From Ferruginibacter sp. (lineage in GTDB: Bacteria; Bacteroidota; Bacteroidia; Chitinophagales; Chitinophagaceae), in assembly GCA_025362235.1 (NCBI GenBank), contig JANYGZ010000005.1, positions 1 through 64,000 on the forward strand: DNA of 64,000 nucleotides, in the 5' to 3' direction. The position numbers and the translations under genes were made by a program. Each line of letters opens with the position of its first letter. Positions within the stretch are counted from its first letter, which is position 1. Positions 8,566-17,996 of the stretch are shown one piece after another. The notes under the pieces were generated by a model. The model was not told the DNA's origin. It saw only the letters and a program-made list of their open reading frames with translations, and ran no database searches.

Positions 8566-10095
8566 ATGATGCGTCAAAAATTGATAACAGCTATTTGTAT
8601 TTCAATACTGCTGTCATTAGGTAACGATATTGTGGCACAGTCAAATAATAAAGTAATGAATGAAATGTACCGGCCGCAGGTTCATTTTTCGCCAAAAGAA
8701 CATTGGATAAATGACCCTAATGGGATGGTATATTATAAAGGCACATATCATTTATTTTTCCAGTATCATCCGTATAGCTCGGTTTGGGGGCCAATGCATT
8801 GGGGGCATGCAACAAGCAAAGATCTGATTCACTGGGAGCCGCAGCCTATTGCGATTTACCCTGATAGCCTTGGTACTATTTTTTCTGGCAGCGCAGTGGT
8901 TGATAAAAATAATACATCGGGCTTTGGTAAAAACGGACAACCGCCATTGGTAGCTATTTTTACCCAACATGATACTATTGGAGAAAAAGCCGGAAGAAAT
9001 AATTTTCAAAATCAAAGCATTGCCTATAGTATCGACAATGGAAAAACATGGATTAAATATGCCGCCAATCCTGTTGTTAAAAATCCAGGGTTTAGGGATT
9101 TTCGTGACCCCAAAGTAATGTGGTACGAACCGCAAAGAAAATGGATCATGTCATTGGCTGTAAAAGATAATATCACCTTCTATTCTTCGCCTGATTTAAA
9201 AAACTGGACAAGAGAAAGTGATTTTGGTGAGGGTAGGGGCGCCCATGGAGGAGGATGGGAATGCCCGGATTTATTTGTAGTAGATGATAATGGGAAACAA
9301 CGATGGGTATTGCTTGTAAACCTTAACCCTGGGGGGCCTAACATTGGCTCTGGTACACAATATTTTGTGGGGAACTTTGATGGAAAAACCTTTACATCTG
9401 ATCAAAAAGATACACATTGGTTAGATTATGGGCCGGATAATTATGCAGGGGTTACCTGGTCTAATACAGGAAAAAGAAAAATTTTAATTGGCTGGATGGC
9501 CAACTGGGTGTATGCTAACCAGGTTCCGACAGATAAGTGGAAAAATGCAATGACAATACCACGGGAATTAAAACTAAAACATGTTGGAAAGGATATTTTT
9601 TTAACGTCGGAACCAGTGGCAGAACTTAATGCCATTGAGAAAAAGCCGGTATTGCTTAATAATGAAATGGTTGATAAAGAAATGGATCTTTCTAAAAAAA
9701 TAGGTAAAATTATTTTACCCTTAAGGCTGGATATTTCATTCAAAAAAACAAATTATTTCACATTGGAATTATCAAATGAAACGGGAGAAAAATTATTGAT
9801 TGGGTACGATAAAAAAACGAACCAATATTTTATCGACCGCACGGCATCAGGAAAAGTTGATTTTCAAAATGGGTTTGCTGCAAAACATATGGCACCCCGT
9901 TTAACTGATAATGCTACAATAAATATCTCCATAATTGCTGATGAAAGTTCGGTAGAATTATTTGCTGATGATGGTTTAACTTTAATGACAGAAATCTTTT
10001 TTCCTGCTAAGCCATATAATCAAATCCATTTATTGAGCGATGAAAAAGTTTTGATCACAAAATTAAGATATGCCGCTTTAAAAGGCATTTGGTAG
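8566..10095 (+). CDS. Exported glycoside hydrolase family 32 (levanase/inulinase-type)
   Basis: A 509-residue enzyme with a signal peptide (to about VAQ, residue 25). All three GH32 acidic residues are visible: nucleophile Asp50 in WINDPNG, transition-state stabiliser Asp181 in FRDPK, and acid/base Glu232 in WECPDLF. The N-terminal five-blade propeller is followed from about residue 370 by the beta-sandwich module. It should cleave terminal fructose from fructans or sucrose; endo or exo action cannot be judged. It starts 43 bp after the preceding gene on the same strand and may be the last gene of the transcript that begins at 5097. Confidence 0.92.
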   Translation: MMRQKLITAICISILLSLGNDIVAQSNNKVMNEMYRPQVHFSPKEHWINDPNGMVYYKGTYHLFFQYHPYSSVWGPMHWGHATSKDLIHWEPQPIAIYPDSLGTIFSGSAVVDKNNTSGFGKNGQPPLVAIFTQHDTIGEKAGRNNFQNQSIAYSIDNGKTWIKYAANPVVKNPGFRDFRDPKVMWYEPQRKWIMSLAVKDNITFYSSPDLKNWTRESDFGEGRGAHGGGWECPDLFVVDDNGKQRWVLLVNLNPGGPNIGSGTQYFVGNFDGKTFTSDQKDTHWLDYGPDNYAGVTWSNTGKRKILIGWMANWVYANQVPTDKWKNAMTIPRELKLKHVGKDIFLTSEPVAELNAIEKKPVLLNNEMVDKEMDLSKKIGKIILPLRLDISFKKTNYFTLELSNETGEKLLIGYDKKTNQYFIDRTASGKVDFQNGFAAKHMAPRLTDNATINISIIADESSVELFADDGLTLMTEIFFPAKPYNQIHLLSDEKVLITKLRYAALKGIW

Positions 10096-10223
10096 AAAAA
10101 GTGTTGACTCATTTTATCTGATGAAGCTGTACGAAAATAAATTGTTACTACAATATTTGGCAATAAATTTTAAATAAGCAAATTTGTTACCAACTAATTT
10201 ACAATTATCAGGTATACAGAATG

Positions 10224-10253
10224 TTGATATTAATACCGTAACTGTTATATTTG
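10224..10253 (+). promoter_or_regulatory. Bacteroidota-type promoter ahead of the outer-membrane protein gene
   Basis: TATATTTG at 10246-10253 matches the -7 consensus TAnnTTTG exactly, and a TTG at 10224-10226 lies 19 bp upstream as a -33 candidate. The expected start of transcription falls at or a few bases from the ATG at 10259, which would give a leaderless or nearly leaderless message and supports that start over the upstream ATG at 10184. Confidence 0.5.
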
Positions 10254-10258
10254 TCAAC

Positions 10259-11029
10259 ATGAAATACTTGTTACAATTCATTTTTATTATTCAGGGTTTT
10301 GTACTATTTGCTCAGGAAAATTATGAAATACAGGTATATGCCTCTCCTACTCAAGCTAAAAGTTCTACGATATTTGAGTCGCATACCAATTTTACTTTTT
10401 TTGGGCAAAACGAAATTATAAATGGTGTACTTCCATCAAACCACAGTATTCATGAAACAATAGAAATAACCACAGGTATTACAAATAATTTTGAATTAGG
10501 TGCATACCTGTTTACCAACTACACACCTGGTTATGGCTACCAGGTGGTGGGTACACATATCAGGCCCCGTGTAACTGCTCCTTCCGATTGGGGTTTGCCT
10601 TTCGGATTAAGCCTTTCTCTGGAAGTAGGATATCAAAAAGCCGCTTATTCAGAAGATATATGGAGTGTTGAGATAAGGCCGATTATTGATAAAAACTGGG
10701 ATAAATTCTATGCTTCCTTTAATCCAACTTTTGGAATTGCACTGGCTGGTATTAATGATAACCATACGCCTGTTTTTCAGCCTAATATAAAACTATCATA
10801 CCAGTTTTTTAAAAAGGCCAGTTTTGGATTGGAATATTATGGGAGTATGGGCTACGTTAATCATTTTGAAAATATTATTAATCAAAGCCACTCACTGTAT
10901 GCAGTATACGATTTAACAGGAAACAATCTTTGGGAGGCTAATATTGGGGTAGGTTATGGGCTAACCGACGTTACAGATAAATGGCTTGGGAAAATAATTT
11001 TAGGAAGAAGGATTAATTGGAAAAAATAG
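10259..11029 (+). CDS. Predicted outer-membrane beta-barrel protein of unknown function
   Basis: I do not recognise a named family. From the ATG at 10259 the product is 256 residues with a standard signal peptide (MKYLLQFIFIIQGFVLFAQ). The frame is open upstream to an ATG at 10184, but that would add 25 residues before the signal peptide and would start upstream of the predicted promoter. The mature part is rich in alternating aromatic and small residues in amphipathic strands (for example FELGAYLFTNYTPGYGYQV, and GLEYYGSMGYVNHF), with a basic/aromatic C-terminus, as in outer-membrane barrels. It stands alone between the hydroxyproline/GH32 block and the converging secreted-protein operon. 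Confidence 0.7.
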   Translation: MKYLLQFIFIIQGFVLFAQENYEIQVYASPTQAKSSTIFESHTNFTFFGQNEIINGVLPSNHSIHETIEITTGITNNFELGAYLFTNYTPGYGYQVVGTHIRPRVTAPSDWGLPFGLSLSLEVGYQKAAYSEDIWSVEIRPIIDKNWDKFYASFNPTFGIALAGINDNHTPVFQPNIKLSYQFFKKASFGLEYYGSMGYVNHFENIINQSHSLYAVYDLTGNNLWEANIGVGYGLTDVTDKWLGKIILGRRINWKK

Positions 11030-11153
11030 GCTTAAGTTAGTAATAGATTTACATTTTTAGGCGGGTTCATAATTAGTTTTTTATTATTAAATCTCCTTTC
11101 TAAAACTTGCTATAAGATTATCAATTGTTATCTGACAGGTTAATTATTCCAAT

Positions 11154-12890
11154 TCATTTTTTAGTCATAATATCTTCGTTAAAGCTTAATGTTAGTGTTG
11201 CAGGGATTTGGTTATTCTTATCATAATCTGATCCGATAAAAGCGATCTTTATTTTTCTTCCATCGGTATAATTAAAAATAACCGAATGGTTTTTTACTTC
11301 GTAAGTGCCCATGCCTGGATCTTTTGCTTCATTGAGACAAGTAACAGTTGGATGATACATAATTGATATGGCACCATTATCAGTAAATTTTCCGCCTGCA
11401 GTAAAATTGATCATTGGTGTTTTTCCTGTTTCTTCACCCAGAAAATTTTTGCTGCTTAAAGTATAAGTACCATTGAAGATTGCACCATCTACAGTTTTCA
11501 TTTTTATAAATCCATGATCGGTTTTATTGGTGGTTAATATAAGTTTGTTGTTTTCCATTCGCATTGGAATTTCTCCGTAAAAAAGTTTAATAACTCCTTT
11601 ATCACCTGTGAAAGTATATGTTCCCCAGTCTCTACGGTTTTGCTCTGCTCTTACCCATGTATTCAGTCCATCCAGTCCTTCTGTTGGAAATTTTGTTCCG
11701 AAATATACCTGGCCATTATTAAAAAAAATAGCTTGTTTCACTTTTAATTCGGCGCCAAGTTCTGTACCGGGCTTTGCCATGCCGACTGATAAACCAATTC
11801 CCTGCCACACACCGGTAATGCCAGAACCTTCAATAGTTCCGGGCTTTGCAACTGGTTCCTTCCAATCAGTAAATTGCAGGGAGAATAAAAAATTATCAAC
11901 GTCGTTATAATAATTTAGTTTATCAGTAGGATAGTAGGAGGAATAATCACAACTGCCTCTTTTTTTTAAAACAGCTACCTGTTCAAACCGATCATTTAAT
12001 TTTACTAAAAACAAATCCAATCCAAATTCCGGCGGGTATTCGCCGCCGCCCAAATGAATGCCTGCGCTACACCGGATATATTCCCAACCCCTGAAAGATT
12101 TCTTTGTGGTAATCATATTGTAATTTCCTCCATTCACATCATTCATTTTTGTTGCCTTAAGTTTTACAATGGTTTCATCATAACTTTTTTGTAAGGCCTG
12201 CTCCATAGTTCCCGAAAAATTCATAGAAGGCATTACCCATATTTCCAGGAATTGATCTTTTGGAAGATCGGCAGGGATCAATATATCACCATCAGGATAT
12301 TTTTCTACTTTCCAGTTTAATGGTGGAGTATAAAGTACAGAACCGAATTGTTGTGTTCCGCCAATAGTTTGCACATTATTTATATTATTTGCTGCAACGG
12401 TTGTTGATGTTGTATCAAGTTTCATATCTCCCATCAGCGCATCGATATTGGTTGCGTAAGAAGGGTCATTGAAATTTGCCAACATACTCATTGATTTTCC
12501 AAAGCCACTAAATACTGTGAGTAAAACATAGGATTCAACACCACCCTGTTTTACTTTTGCCAAAGCTGCAACGGCTTTCCATCCTTCGGGACTGGTTTCC
12601 GTTTCTGTTTTTGGATTTGCTGCTGCTTTATACATAGCAACCGCAAGGTCATTCCAGTCTTTGTCAAAATCTTTTTGTGCATTACCTGTGCTTACGGTAC
12701 TGGTATAAATTGCCAGAACGCAAAAGCTACCACTGTTGGTATTTGTGTTGCTGTAAATAACATCTCCATCTTTTGTATCTTTTTTCCAATCTTTAGGCGG
12801 AGTGTAAGTAGCAATATCAAATGTTTCAATTTGACAAAAGACTTGTGCCAGAGGAAGGAGTGACAAAAGTAAATAAAATATTTTTTTCAT
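11154..12890 (-). CDS. Secreted protein of unknown function, paralogue B (last gene of seven-gene operon)
   Basis: A 578-residue exported protein with signal peptide ending near VFCQ. It aligns end to end with the preceding gene (12914-14653): both begin the mature part with ETFDIATYTPP, share LLTVFSGFGK near residue 130, NGQVYFG.KFPT.G.DG.NTWV near 390, and the ending SPAT/SLTLSFN. At least two parts are evident: an N-terminal half duplicated within itself in outline (TYTPPKDW near 29 and LYTPPLNWKVEKYPDG near 187) and a C-terminal lipocalin-like beta region after about 350. No catalytic motif, lipobox or T9SS C-terminal sorting domain is visible. I do not recognise the family. Confidence 0.85.
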   Translation of the reverse strand: MKKIFYLLLSLLPLAQVFCQIETFDIATYTPPKDWKKDTKDGDVIYSNTNTNSGSFCVLAIYTSTVSTGNAQKDFDKDWNDLAVAMYKAAANPKTETETSPEGWKAVAALAKVKQGGVESYVLLTVFSGFGKSMSMLANFNDPSYATNIDALMGDMKLDTTSTTVAANNINNVQTIGGTQQFGSVLYTPPLNWKVEKYPDGDILIPADLPKDQFLEIWVMPSMNFSGTMEQALQKSYDETIVKLKATKMNDVNGGNYNMITTKKSFRGWEYIRCSAGIHLGGGEYPPEFGLDLFLVKLNDRFEQVAVLKKRGSCDYSSYYPTDKLNYYNDVDNFLFSLQFTDWKEPVAKPGTIEGSGITGVWQGIGLSVGMAKPGTELGAELKVKQAIFFNNGQVYFGTKFPTEGLDGLNTWVRAEQNRRDWGTYTFTGDKGVIKLFYGEIPMRMENNKLILTTNKTDHGFIKMKTVDGAIFNGTYTLSSKNFLGEETGKTPMINFTAGGKFTDNGAISIMYHPTVTCLNEAKDPGMGTYEVKNHSVIFNYTDGRKIKIAFIGSDYDKNNQIPATLTLSFNEDIMTKK

Positions 12891-12913
12891 AATCCAGGTT
12901 TGTGATGAGATAA

Positions 12914-14653
12914 TTATTTCTTATACAATATGTCGTTATTAAAACTGAGGGTAAGGGAGGCAGGGCTGGGATTTTTCCTGTCGAAGCCGTTACCGGTAAA
13001 CACCATCTGAACTTTTCTTCCATCGGAATATCTGAATACCAGCGTGTAATTTTTTATCTCATAGGTGCCGTTGCCGGGCTTTGCAGTTATATTGAATTCA
13101 TCCGGATCCATGGTCTGATGATTCAAGATATTTAAAGCTCCCTCATCAATAAATTTCCCATCCAAAGTGAAAGTAACCCATGGCAGTTTGCCGCCCCAGT
13201 CACCATCAAAAGCATATTTACCATTGAATACTGCACCATCAAGGGAAGGGAATTTTTCATAGGTGTGCTCCGTGTTTTGCGTGGTAATCACCAGGTTTTC
13301 TCCAACCACTTTTAACGGCATTTTCCCATAACCCATGTTGATAGTTCCTTTTCCATCCTGCAAGGTATAAGTGCCCCAATTTCTTGTATCCAATTCTGCA
13401 TAAACCCAGGTATTCTTTCCATCAAATCCGGTTGTAGGAAATTTCTCACCAAAAAATACCTGGCCGTTTGGAAAGAAAAATGTATAACTGGCATTCAGGT
13501 TACCTCCTCCTAATTTTAAGCCACCATACATTCCGGAAAGGGGATTGCTTTTTAAAACGCCAACTGTTTCTTCTTTCCAGTCGTCAAACCTTAGTGTGAG
13601 GCATAATTCCTGGATGGGATCACGATAGGCAGAATTATTATAAGGGCTGTAGTCTGAACCATTAATATTTCGCAGGCCTACTGTTACTATACTTTCTATC
13701 CTGTCGTTGATCTTAATTACAAAAAGATTGATATAATACTTATCATAACTCAGTTCACTTTGATCGGCAATTTTTTTCACGGTTCCTTCACACTGAATGT
13801 AATCCCATCCCCTAAAGGATTTTTTTTCTTTAATGATATAATAATATGGACGGGTATAGGGAGACACAACCTGTAACTCGTTAAGGGCATCATTCCAGCT
13901 TGTTTCCATTGCCTCCTGCATGCTGCCGGAAAAAGGTTTTGATTGCATTATTCTTGTTTCAATATAGCGGTTATCAGGCAGGTTGGATGGTTTAAAAATT
14001 ATCCCGTTTGTATATCGCTTCATATCCCAGTCTTTCATGGGTGTAAAAAGCATATGACCAAATTTTCCGTCACCAGTTATTGCAACATCACCTGTTGCTG
14101 CATTTATTTTTTCAGCGTTGTTTTTTTGTGAATCCGGAGGAATAATTTTTTGCGAAACTGATTTTGTTTTATCCAGTTGTATTGTTTCTAAAAAAGCATC
14201 GAGTTTAACCAGGTAGGCATCATCATTAAGGGTTGAAATTACACTGATTCTTTTTCCAAAACCACTGAAAACCGTAAGAATAATATAAGCATCGGTTTCC
14301 TGTATTTTTATTTTAGAAGCACCTGTAAGTACTTTCCATCCATTGGGTGTTTGTGCTTTTTCAGTTGCTGGGTTTGCATCAGCGGCATATTTTTTTACGG
14401 CCAGTTCGTCCCATTGCAGTTTAAAATCCTTTGCCACATCACCCAATCCTGCTGTACTTGCAAAGATGATGATGGCGCAATAGCGGCCCGTACTGTCATT
14501 TGTCTGGGAAAAAACAACACCACCTGGCTTATCTTCTTTTCTAAAATTTGCCGGAGGTGTATAAGTGGCAATATCAAATGTTTCTGTTTGTGCAATTGCC
14601 TGTTGTAATATAATACAACATAAAGCAAAAAGAAGGTGTACTTTTTTTTTCAT
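12914..14653 (-). CDS. Secreted protein of unknown function, paralogue A
   Basis: A 579-residue exported protein (signal peptide to about AIAQ) and full-length paralogue of the next gene downstream, so the pair arose by tandem duplication. It carries the same internal echo: ETFDIATYTPPANFRKEDKPGG near the mature N-terminus and MLFTPMKDWDMKRYTNG near residue 200. The C-terminal region (NGQVFFGEKFPTTGFDG, RNWGTYTLQDGKG, TYEIKNYTLVFRYSDG) looks like an antiparallel beta barrel. Intergenic gaps are 6 bp upstream and 23 bp downstream, so it belongs to the seven-gene transcript. Function unknown; no enzyme motif was found. Confidence 0.85.
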   Translation of the reverse strand: MKKKVHLLFALCCIILQQAIAQTETFDIATYTPPANFRKEDKPGGVVFSQTNDSTGRYCAIIIFASTAGLGDVAKDFKLQWDELAVKKYAADANPATEKAQTPNGWKVLTGASKIKIQETDAYIILTVFSGFGKRISVISTLNDDAYLVKLDAFLETIQLDKTKSVSQKIIPPDSQKNNAEKINAATGDVAITGDGKFGHMLFTPMKDWDMKRYTNGIIFKPSNLPDNRYIETRIMQSKPFSGSMQEAMETSWNDALNELQVVSPYTRPYYYIIKEKKSFRGWDYIQCEGTVKKIADQSELSYDKYYINLFVIKINDRIESIVTVGLRNINGSDYSPYNNSAYRDPIQELCLTLRFDDWKEETVGVLKSNPLSGMYGGLKLGGGNLNASYTFFFPNGQVFFGEKFPTTGFDGKNTWVYAELDTRNWGTYTLQDGKGTINMGYGKMPLKVVGENLVITTQNTEHTYEKFPSLDGAVFNGKYAFDGDWGGKLPWVTFTLDGKFIDEGALNILNHQTMDPDEFNITAKPGNGTYEIKNYTLVFRYSDGRKVQMVFTGNGFDRKNPSPASLTLSFNNDILYKK

Positions 14654-14659
14654 GATTTT

Positions 14660-15787
14660 CTATTTATCAATTAATACTTTCAACTGATCAGTTGAAAAAT
14701 TTTCTTCTATTTGTTTTTTAAAATTTTGTGAAGGAGCATTCTTCTCCCATTGCCAGTATAAAACAATAACCTGGGGAACATACTTTGGTAGTTTTAAATT
14801 GAAATAATCTGCATTTACAAATACAATCAGTCTACCGCCTTTTTCCTGTGTTGTAAAACCTTTAAATAAAGAAGCCCAGTCAACACCATCAACAATTGCA
14901 GGTTCTTTCAATCCGGCTTCATTAAGGCTTTTCAAAACATCATCAATACCTTTAATGAGGCCAACAAAATATTGTTGTGTGCGTTGTACAGTTTCTTCTT
15001 TTCGTTGCTTGTCTGTTTTATAATTCTTCAGGTAGTTGGCTTTTCTCTCTTCAACCCTACTGGCAGGAGCATATTTTAGTGCGTTTTCCATCCCGGTTTG
15101 TTTGGATGCTTCCTGTTCTGCAGCTGTTCTTTCGGGCACTTTATTATTGGCATCTATTTGCGCATTTTTCTCTGCTTCCAGTTTTTCTTTCATTGCATTT
15201 AAAAATTGTAAACGGGTTACAGGTTTGTAGGGCAATTGATTGTTGCGGGTAATCAGTATAGCTTTACACTTATTGGGAGAACCTGAGGGTTCGTATAATG
15301 GCAAGCCTTTCCATTCGCCTATTTTTTTTGGAAACAGAAAAGCAGTGGTGCCTTCTATTTTAACTCCTAACTCATCCCACTGATGAGTCATCAACCATCC
15401 AAAACTATTAACATAAACATTTGCCCAGGTAGCGGTTTCATCTCCCAACATTAATTTATGCAGGTTTTGATTGCAGTACCAGGCCAGGTATAAAGAACTA
15501 AACTGGTAAGGCGTTGGCCCATTATTAATCAATGGGTCTCCCACCATTGTTCTATACCATCCGGCCTCTATTCCTTTTGGATCGGGATAAGCAGTTTGAA
15601 ATATTTTACTGACCATATCCAGGTGGCTGAATATTTGTGACAGGTTTTTATCTGCTTTCATATTGGCATCGCTTCGTTTTTTCCAACTCCCTTTTACATT
15701 CATTATAATATCAGCATTGCAGGGCTCCTGTGCAAAAGAAGTGTTGTTGAATAAGATGATAACAATGAGTAGTACTATATTCTTCAC
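14660..15787 (-). CDS. Secreted protein of unknown function with charged central helix region
   Basis: A 375-residue exported protein (signal peptide to SFAQ, residue 20). The first 190 residues are Trp- and Tyr-rich and probably globular. Residues about 195-285 are strongly charged and helical (KEKLEAEKNAQ, RKANYLKNYKTDKQRKEETVQ), suggesting a coiled-coil or extended helical section. The C-terminal 80 residues return to a compact alpha/beta pattern (GGRLIVFVNADYFN). No known domain is recognised. It is the fifth gene of the operon, 12 bp after the TPR gene and 6 bp before paralogue A. Confidence 0.8.
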   Translation of the reverse strand: MKNIVLLIVIILFNNTSFAQEPCNADIIMNVKGSWKKRSDANMKADKNLSQIFSHLDMVSKIFQTAYPDPKGIEAGWYRTMVGDPLINNGPTPYQFSSLYLAWYCNQNLHKLMLGDETATWANVYVNSFGWLMTHQWDELGVKIEGTTAFLFPKKIGEWKGLPLYEPSGSPNKCKAILITRNNQLPYKPVTRLQFLNAMKEKLEAEKNAQIDANNKVPERTAAEQEASKQTGMENALKYAPASRVEERKANYLKNYKTDKQRKEETVQRTQQYFVGLIKGIDDVLKSLNEAGLKEPAIVDGVDWASLFKGFTTQEKGGRLIVFVNADYFNLKLPKYVPQVIVLYWQWEKNAPSQNFKKQIEENFSTDQLKVLIDK

Positions 15788-15799
15788 AGCAAATTGGGT

Positions 15800-17992
15800 T
15801 TAAAACATTTTTACATTTTTATTTAACGGCACTTCCGGCGCAGGGCCAAAACTGGTTTTTAAAAAGTCATCTTTAAAATTCCATCCCGAATTAACGCCTA
15901 TAGTAGAAACAAAACTGATCTCTTTTGTTCCAATACCAGTAACTCCTGCTGAAGCTCTTGCTTCATTTTTTAAGCCAGCATCAGCAATACCATTGTTACC
16001 ATCAAAAGTTATAAATGCAGTTTCGCTTAAGCCGGCACTTACACCAGCACTTACACCGCCAAACTTAGGGCCTAATTCAAGTGTAAGTCCTATACCAACA
16101 CTAAGAGTGGATTGATTTGTTTTAAAATCTTTTTCATATTTAAACACCGCACCTTCGCCACCACTGATAGAAAATTTATCGCAGCTCATTTGCATTTTAC
16201 CAATCCCAACAGGAAGCGTAAAACTAAGTGGGCATTCCATTTCCTGGATGGCCAATGTATCTTTTATAGCGGTTACTGGCTGAAACTTACAAGGCTTAAT
16301 GATTTTTGTAATAGACATCACCTGAATCATTTTCAAATACGATATTACAAGCGGGTAAAAAGAATTCATCTGGTAATACTCATCTGTGTGTGGTGGGTTA
16401 CTGGCAAGGTCGATGCTGAAGGGAATATTATGAAAGGCAAGGTAACTCCAGTAAACCAGGTCGTCGAAATATTTTTTAAACACCAGTTGATATTTTATCT
16501 GCCAGTCTTCCATGTTCGCTGCAAATTGCGGCAGGTATTCATTGGCAAGATCATTATAGGCTTTGCATTTTTCTTCGTCGTTGATGCAACAGGATGTATT
16601 TCCTTCGCCACAACAACCTTTTTTAGAAGCTTCTTTTTCCCTGTCCTCAAATCCTTTTTTTATTATATCATATTTGTTTTGGTATTCCTGTTCCAGACTT
16701 TCCATTTTTGCCACATGGGGCTTGCCCACTTTACCCTGTGGCCCCATATCTCCTAATTCCCGGCTGTAATCTGCAGATATATCTCTTGTCATAATGCCGC
16801 ATAATTCTGAAAATGGCTGGGCCATAAATTCATCCTTGCTTACACGGCGCCCCGTTGGTTTTGCTTGCATCAACTGAACCCATCGCATAGTTAAGCCAGT
16901 TAGTTTGCGTAAATAACCTTCTGACTGAATTTGTAGTGCTTCCCTCAAGGCTTTATTTTCTGCATCTGCCTCTGCAGCATTTTCCACGCTGGTACACTGC
17001 GCAGGAAATTTATATTTAAAACGATTAAAGTATTCCGGGATCTTTACTCTTGGTTTTATAAAGCCCCCTATTTTCGAATCCTTTTTTATTTTCCTGAGTT
17101 TTAGTTCTGCAGGTTTATTGTAAGCACCTTTTAATGACTGTTGAAAATAGGCGATTGCATTATCCGTATTTCCTTTGGTGGCTTCAATTTGCCCGGCAGT
17201 ATTATTGGCTTCCGGATTTTCCGGCTCCGTTTTTAAACAACGTTTGATATAATACATTGCAGTATCTGTTTCTCCCAGGCCTGCATAAGACTGGCCGAGA
17301 TTATTTAGCACCATTGCATTATCAGGATACGATTGCAGAATATATTTTAAAATCGGGATTGCTCCCTGCTCAACTCCACTCATATTTAATAAAGCTGCAC
17401 AGTTATTTAGCAGCACACCATTATCCGGATTAATAGCAGCGGCTTTGGTAATTAACAGCAATGCTTCTTCACGGTAATTGGTGTACCAACCTGTTACTGC
17501 CGCATCGCCCATTTTAGTACCATCATTATTAAATTTTGTAACCATGCTTTGTACAGAAGAACTGATACCGGGAGCGAAATTTTTTGCCAGCCTGGTATAT
17601 ACTTCATTTAAAAAAATGATTACTTCTGCCCGGGTCAATACTTTTTTAGGCAGTGAAGAAATCATAGCAATATTTTTTGCAGGAAATTTCCAGTTGTCTA
17701 CATTGCTGTATTCACTGGGATCAGCGGTATAAACATTACCGACAGTTGAATTATTTTGTTGTTGGTTCTTCATCGCATCACTGATCTGCTTCTGTTGATC
17801 CAGCAAGCCCTTCATTGTTTTATTCAACGAAGTATCACTAGCATATTTTTTCATCTGCTCCTGTGCCTGCTTCATCATTTTATTTATTTCTGCCTGGTTT
17901 GCCTGCGCAAAAGAAATAGTAAACAACAGCATAAATAAAATAGCAGCAATTGCTTTTTTTATATTCTGCATTTTTTTGTTATTTATTCGCAT
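15800..17992 (-). CDS. Exported TPR-repeat protein with cysteine cluster
   Basis: A 730-residue exported protein. Two starts are possible: 17992 or, seven codons in, 17971 (MQNIKKAIAAILFMLLF), which gives a shorter, more typical signal-peptide n-region. After a Gln/Lys-rich helical stretch, TPR repeats occupy roughly residues 185-300 (NPDNGVLLNNCAALL, YPDNAMVLNNLGQSYAGLG, EPENPEANNTAGQIEATKG). A cysteine cluster follows near residues 455-475 (GCCGEG, SCC, KC), suggesting metal binding or disulfides. The C-terminal 130 residues are glycine-rich beta (VGIGLTLELG, GVSAGVSAGL). Probably a periplasmic or surface scaffold for the other operon products. No known family is recognised beyond TPR. Confidence 0.8.
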   Translation of the reverse strand: MRINNKKMQNIKKAIAAILFMLLFTISFAQANQAEINKMMKQAQEQMKKYASDTSLNKTMKGLLDQQKQISDAMKNQQQNNSTVGNVYTADPSEYSNVDNWKFPAKNIAMISSLPKKVLTRAEVIIFLNEVYTRLAKNFAPGISSSVQSMVTKFNNDGTKMGDAAVTGWYTNYREEALLLITKAAAINPDNGVLLNNCAALLNMSGVEQGAIPILKYILQSYPDNAMVLNNLGQSYAGLGETDTAMYYIKRCLKTEPENPEANNTAGQIEATKGNTDNAIAYFQQSLKGAYNKPAELKLRKIKKDSKIGGFIKPRVKIPEYFNRFKYKFPAQCTSVENAAEADAENKALREALQIQSEGYLRKLTGLTMRWVQLMQAKPTGRRVSKDEFMAQPFSELCGIMTRDISADYSRELGDMGPQGKVGKPHVAKMESLEQEYQNKYDIIKKGFEDREKEASKKGCCGEGNTSCCINDEEKCKAYNDLANEYLPQFAANMEDWQIKYQLVFKKYFDDLVYWSYLAFHNIPFSIDLASNPPHTDEYYQMNSFYPLVISYLKMIQVMSITKIIKPCKFQPVTAIKDTLAIQEMECPLSFTLPVGIGKMQMSCDKFSISGGEGAVFKYEKDFKTNQSTLSVGIGLTLELGPKFGGVSAGVSAGLSETAFITFDGNNGIADAGLKNEARASAGVTGIGTKEISFVSTIGVNSGWNFKDDFLKTSFGPAPEVPLNKNVKMF

Positions 17993-17996
17993 AGTA

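Noticed and set aside
10184-10258. Upstream start for the outer-membrane protein
   Set aside because: It would place 25 residues before the signal peptide and start upstream of the predicted promoter.
16112-16756. Open frame of 214 codons on the plus strand
   Set aside because: It lies wholly antisense to the exported TPR protein (15800-17992), has a composition unlike real proteins of this genome, and no start signal or homology pattern.
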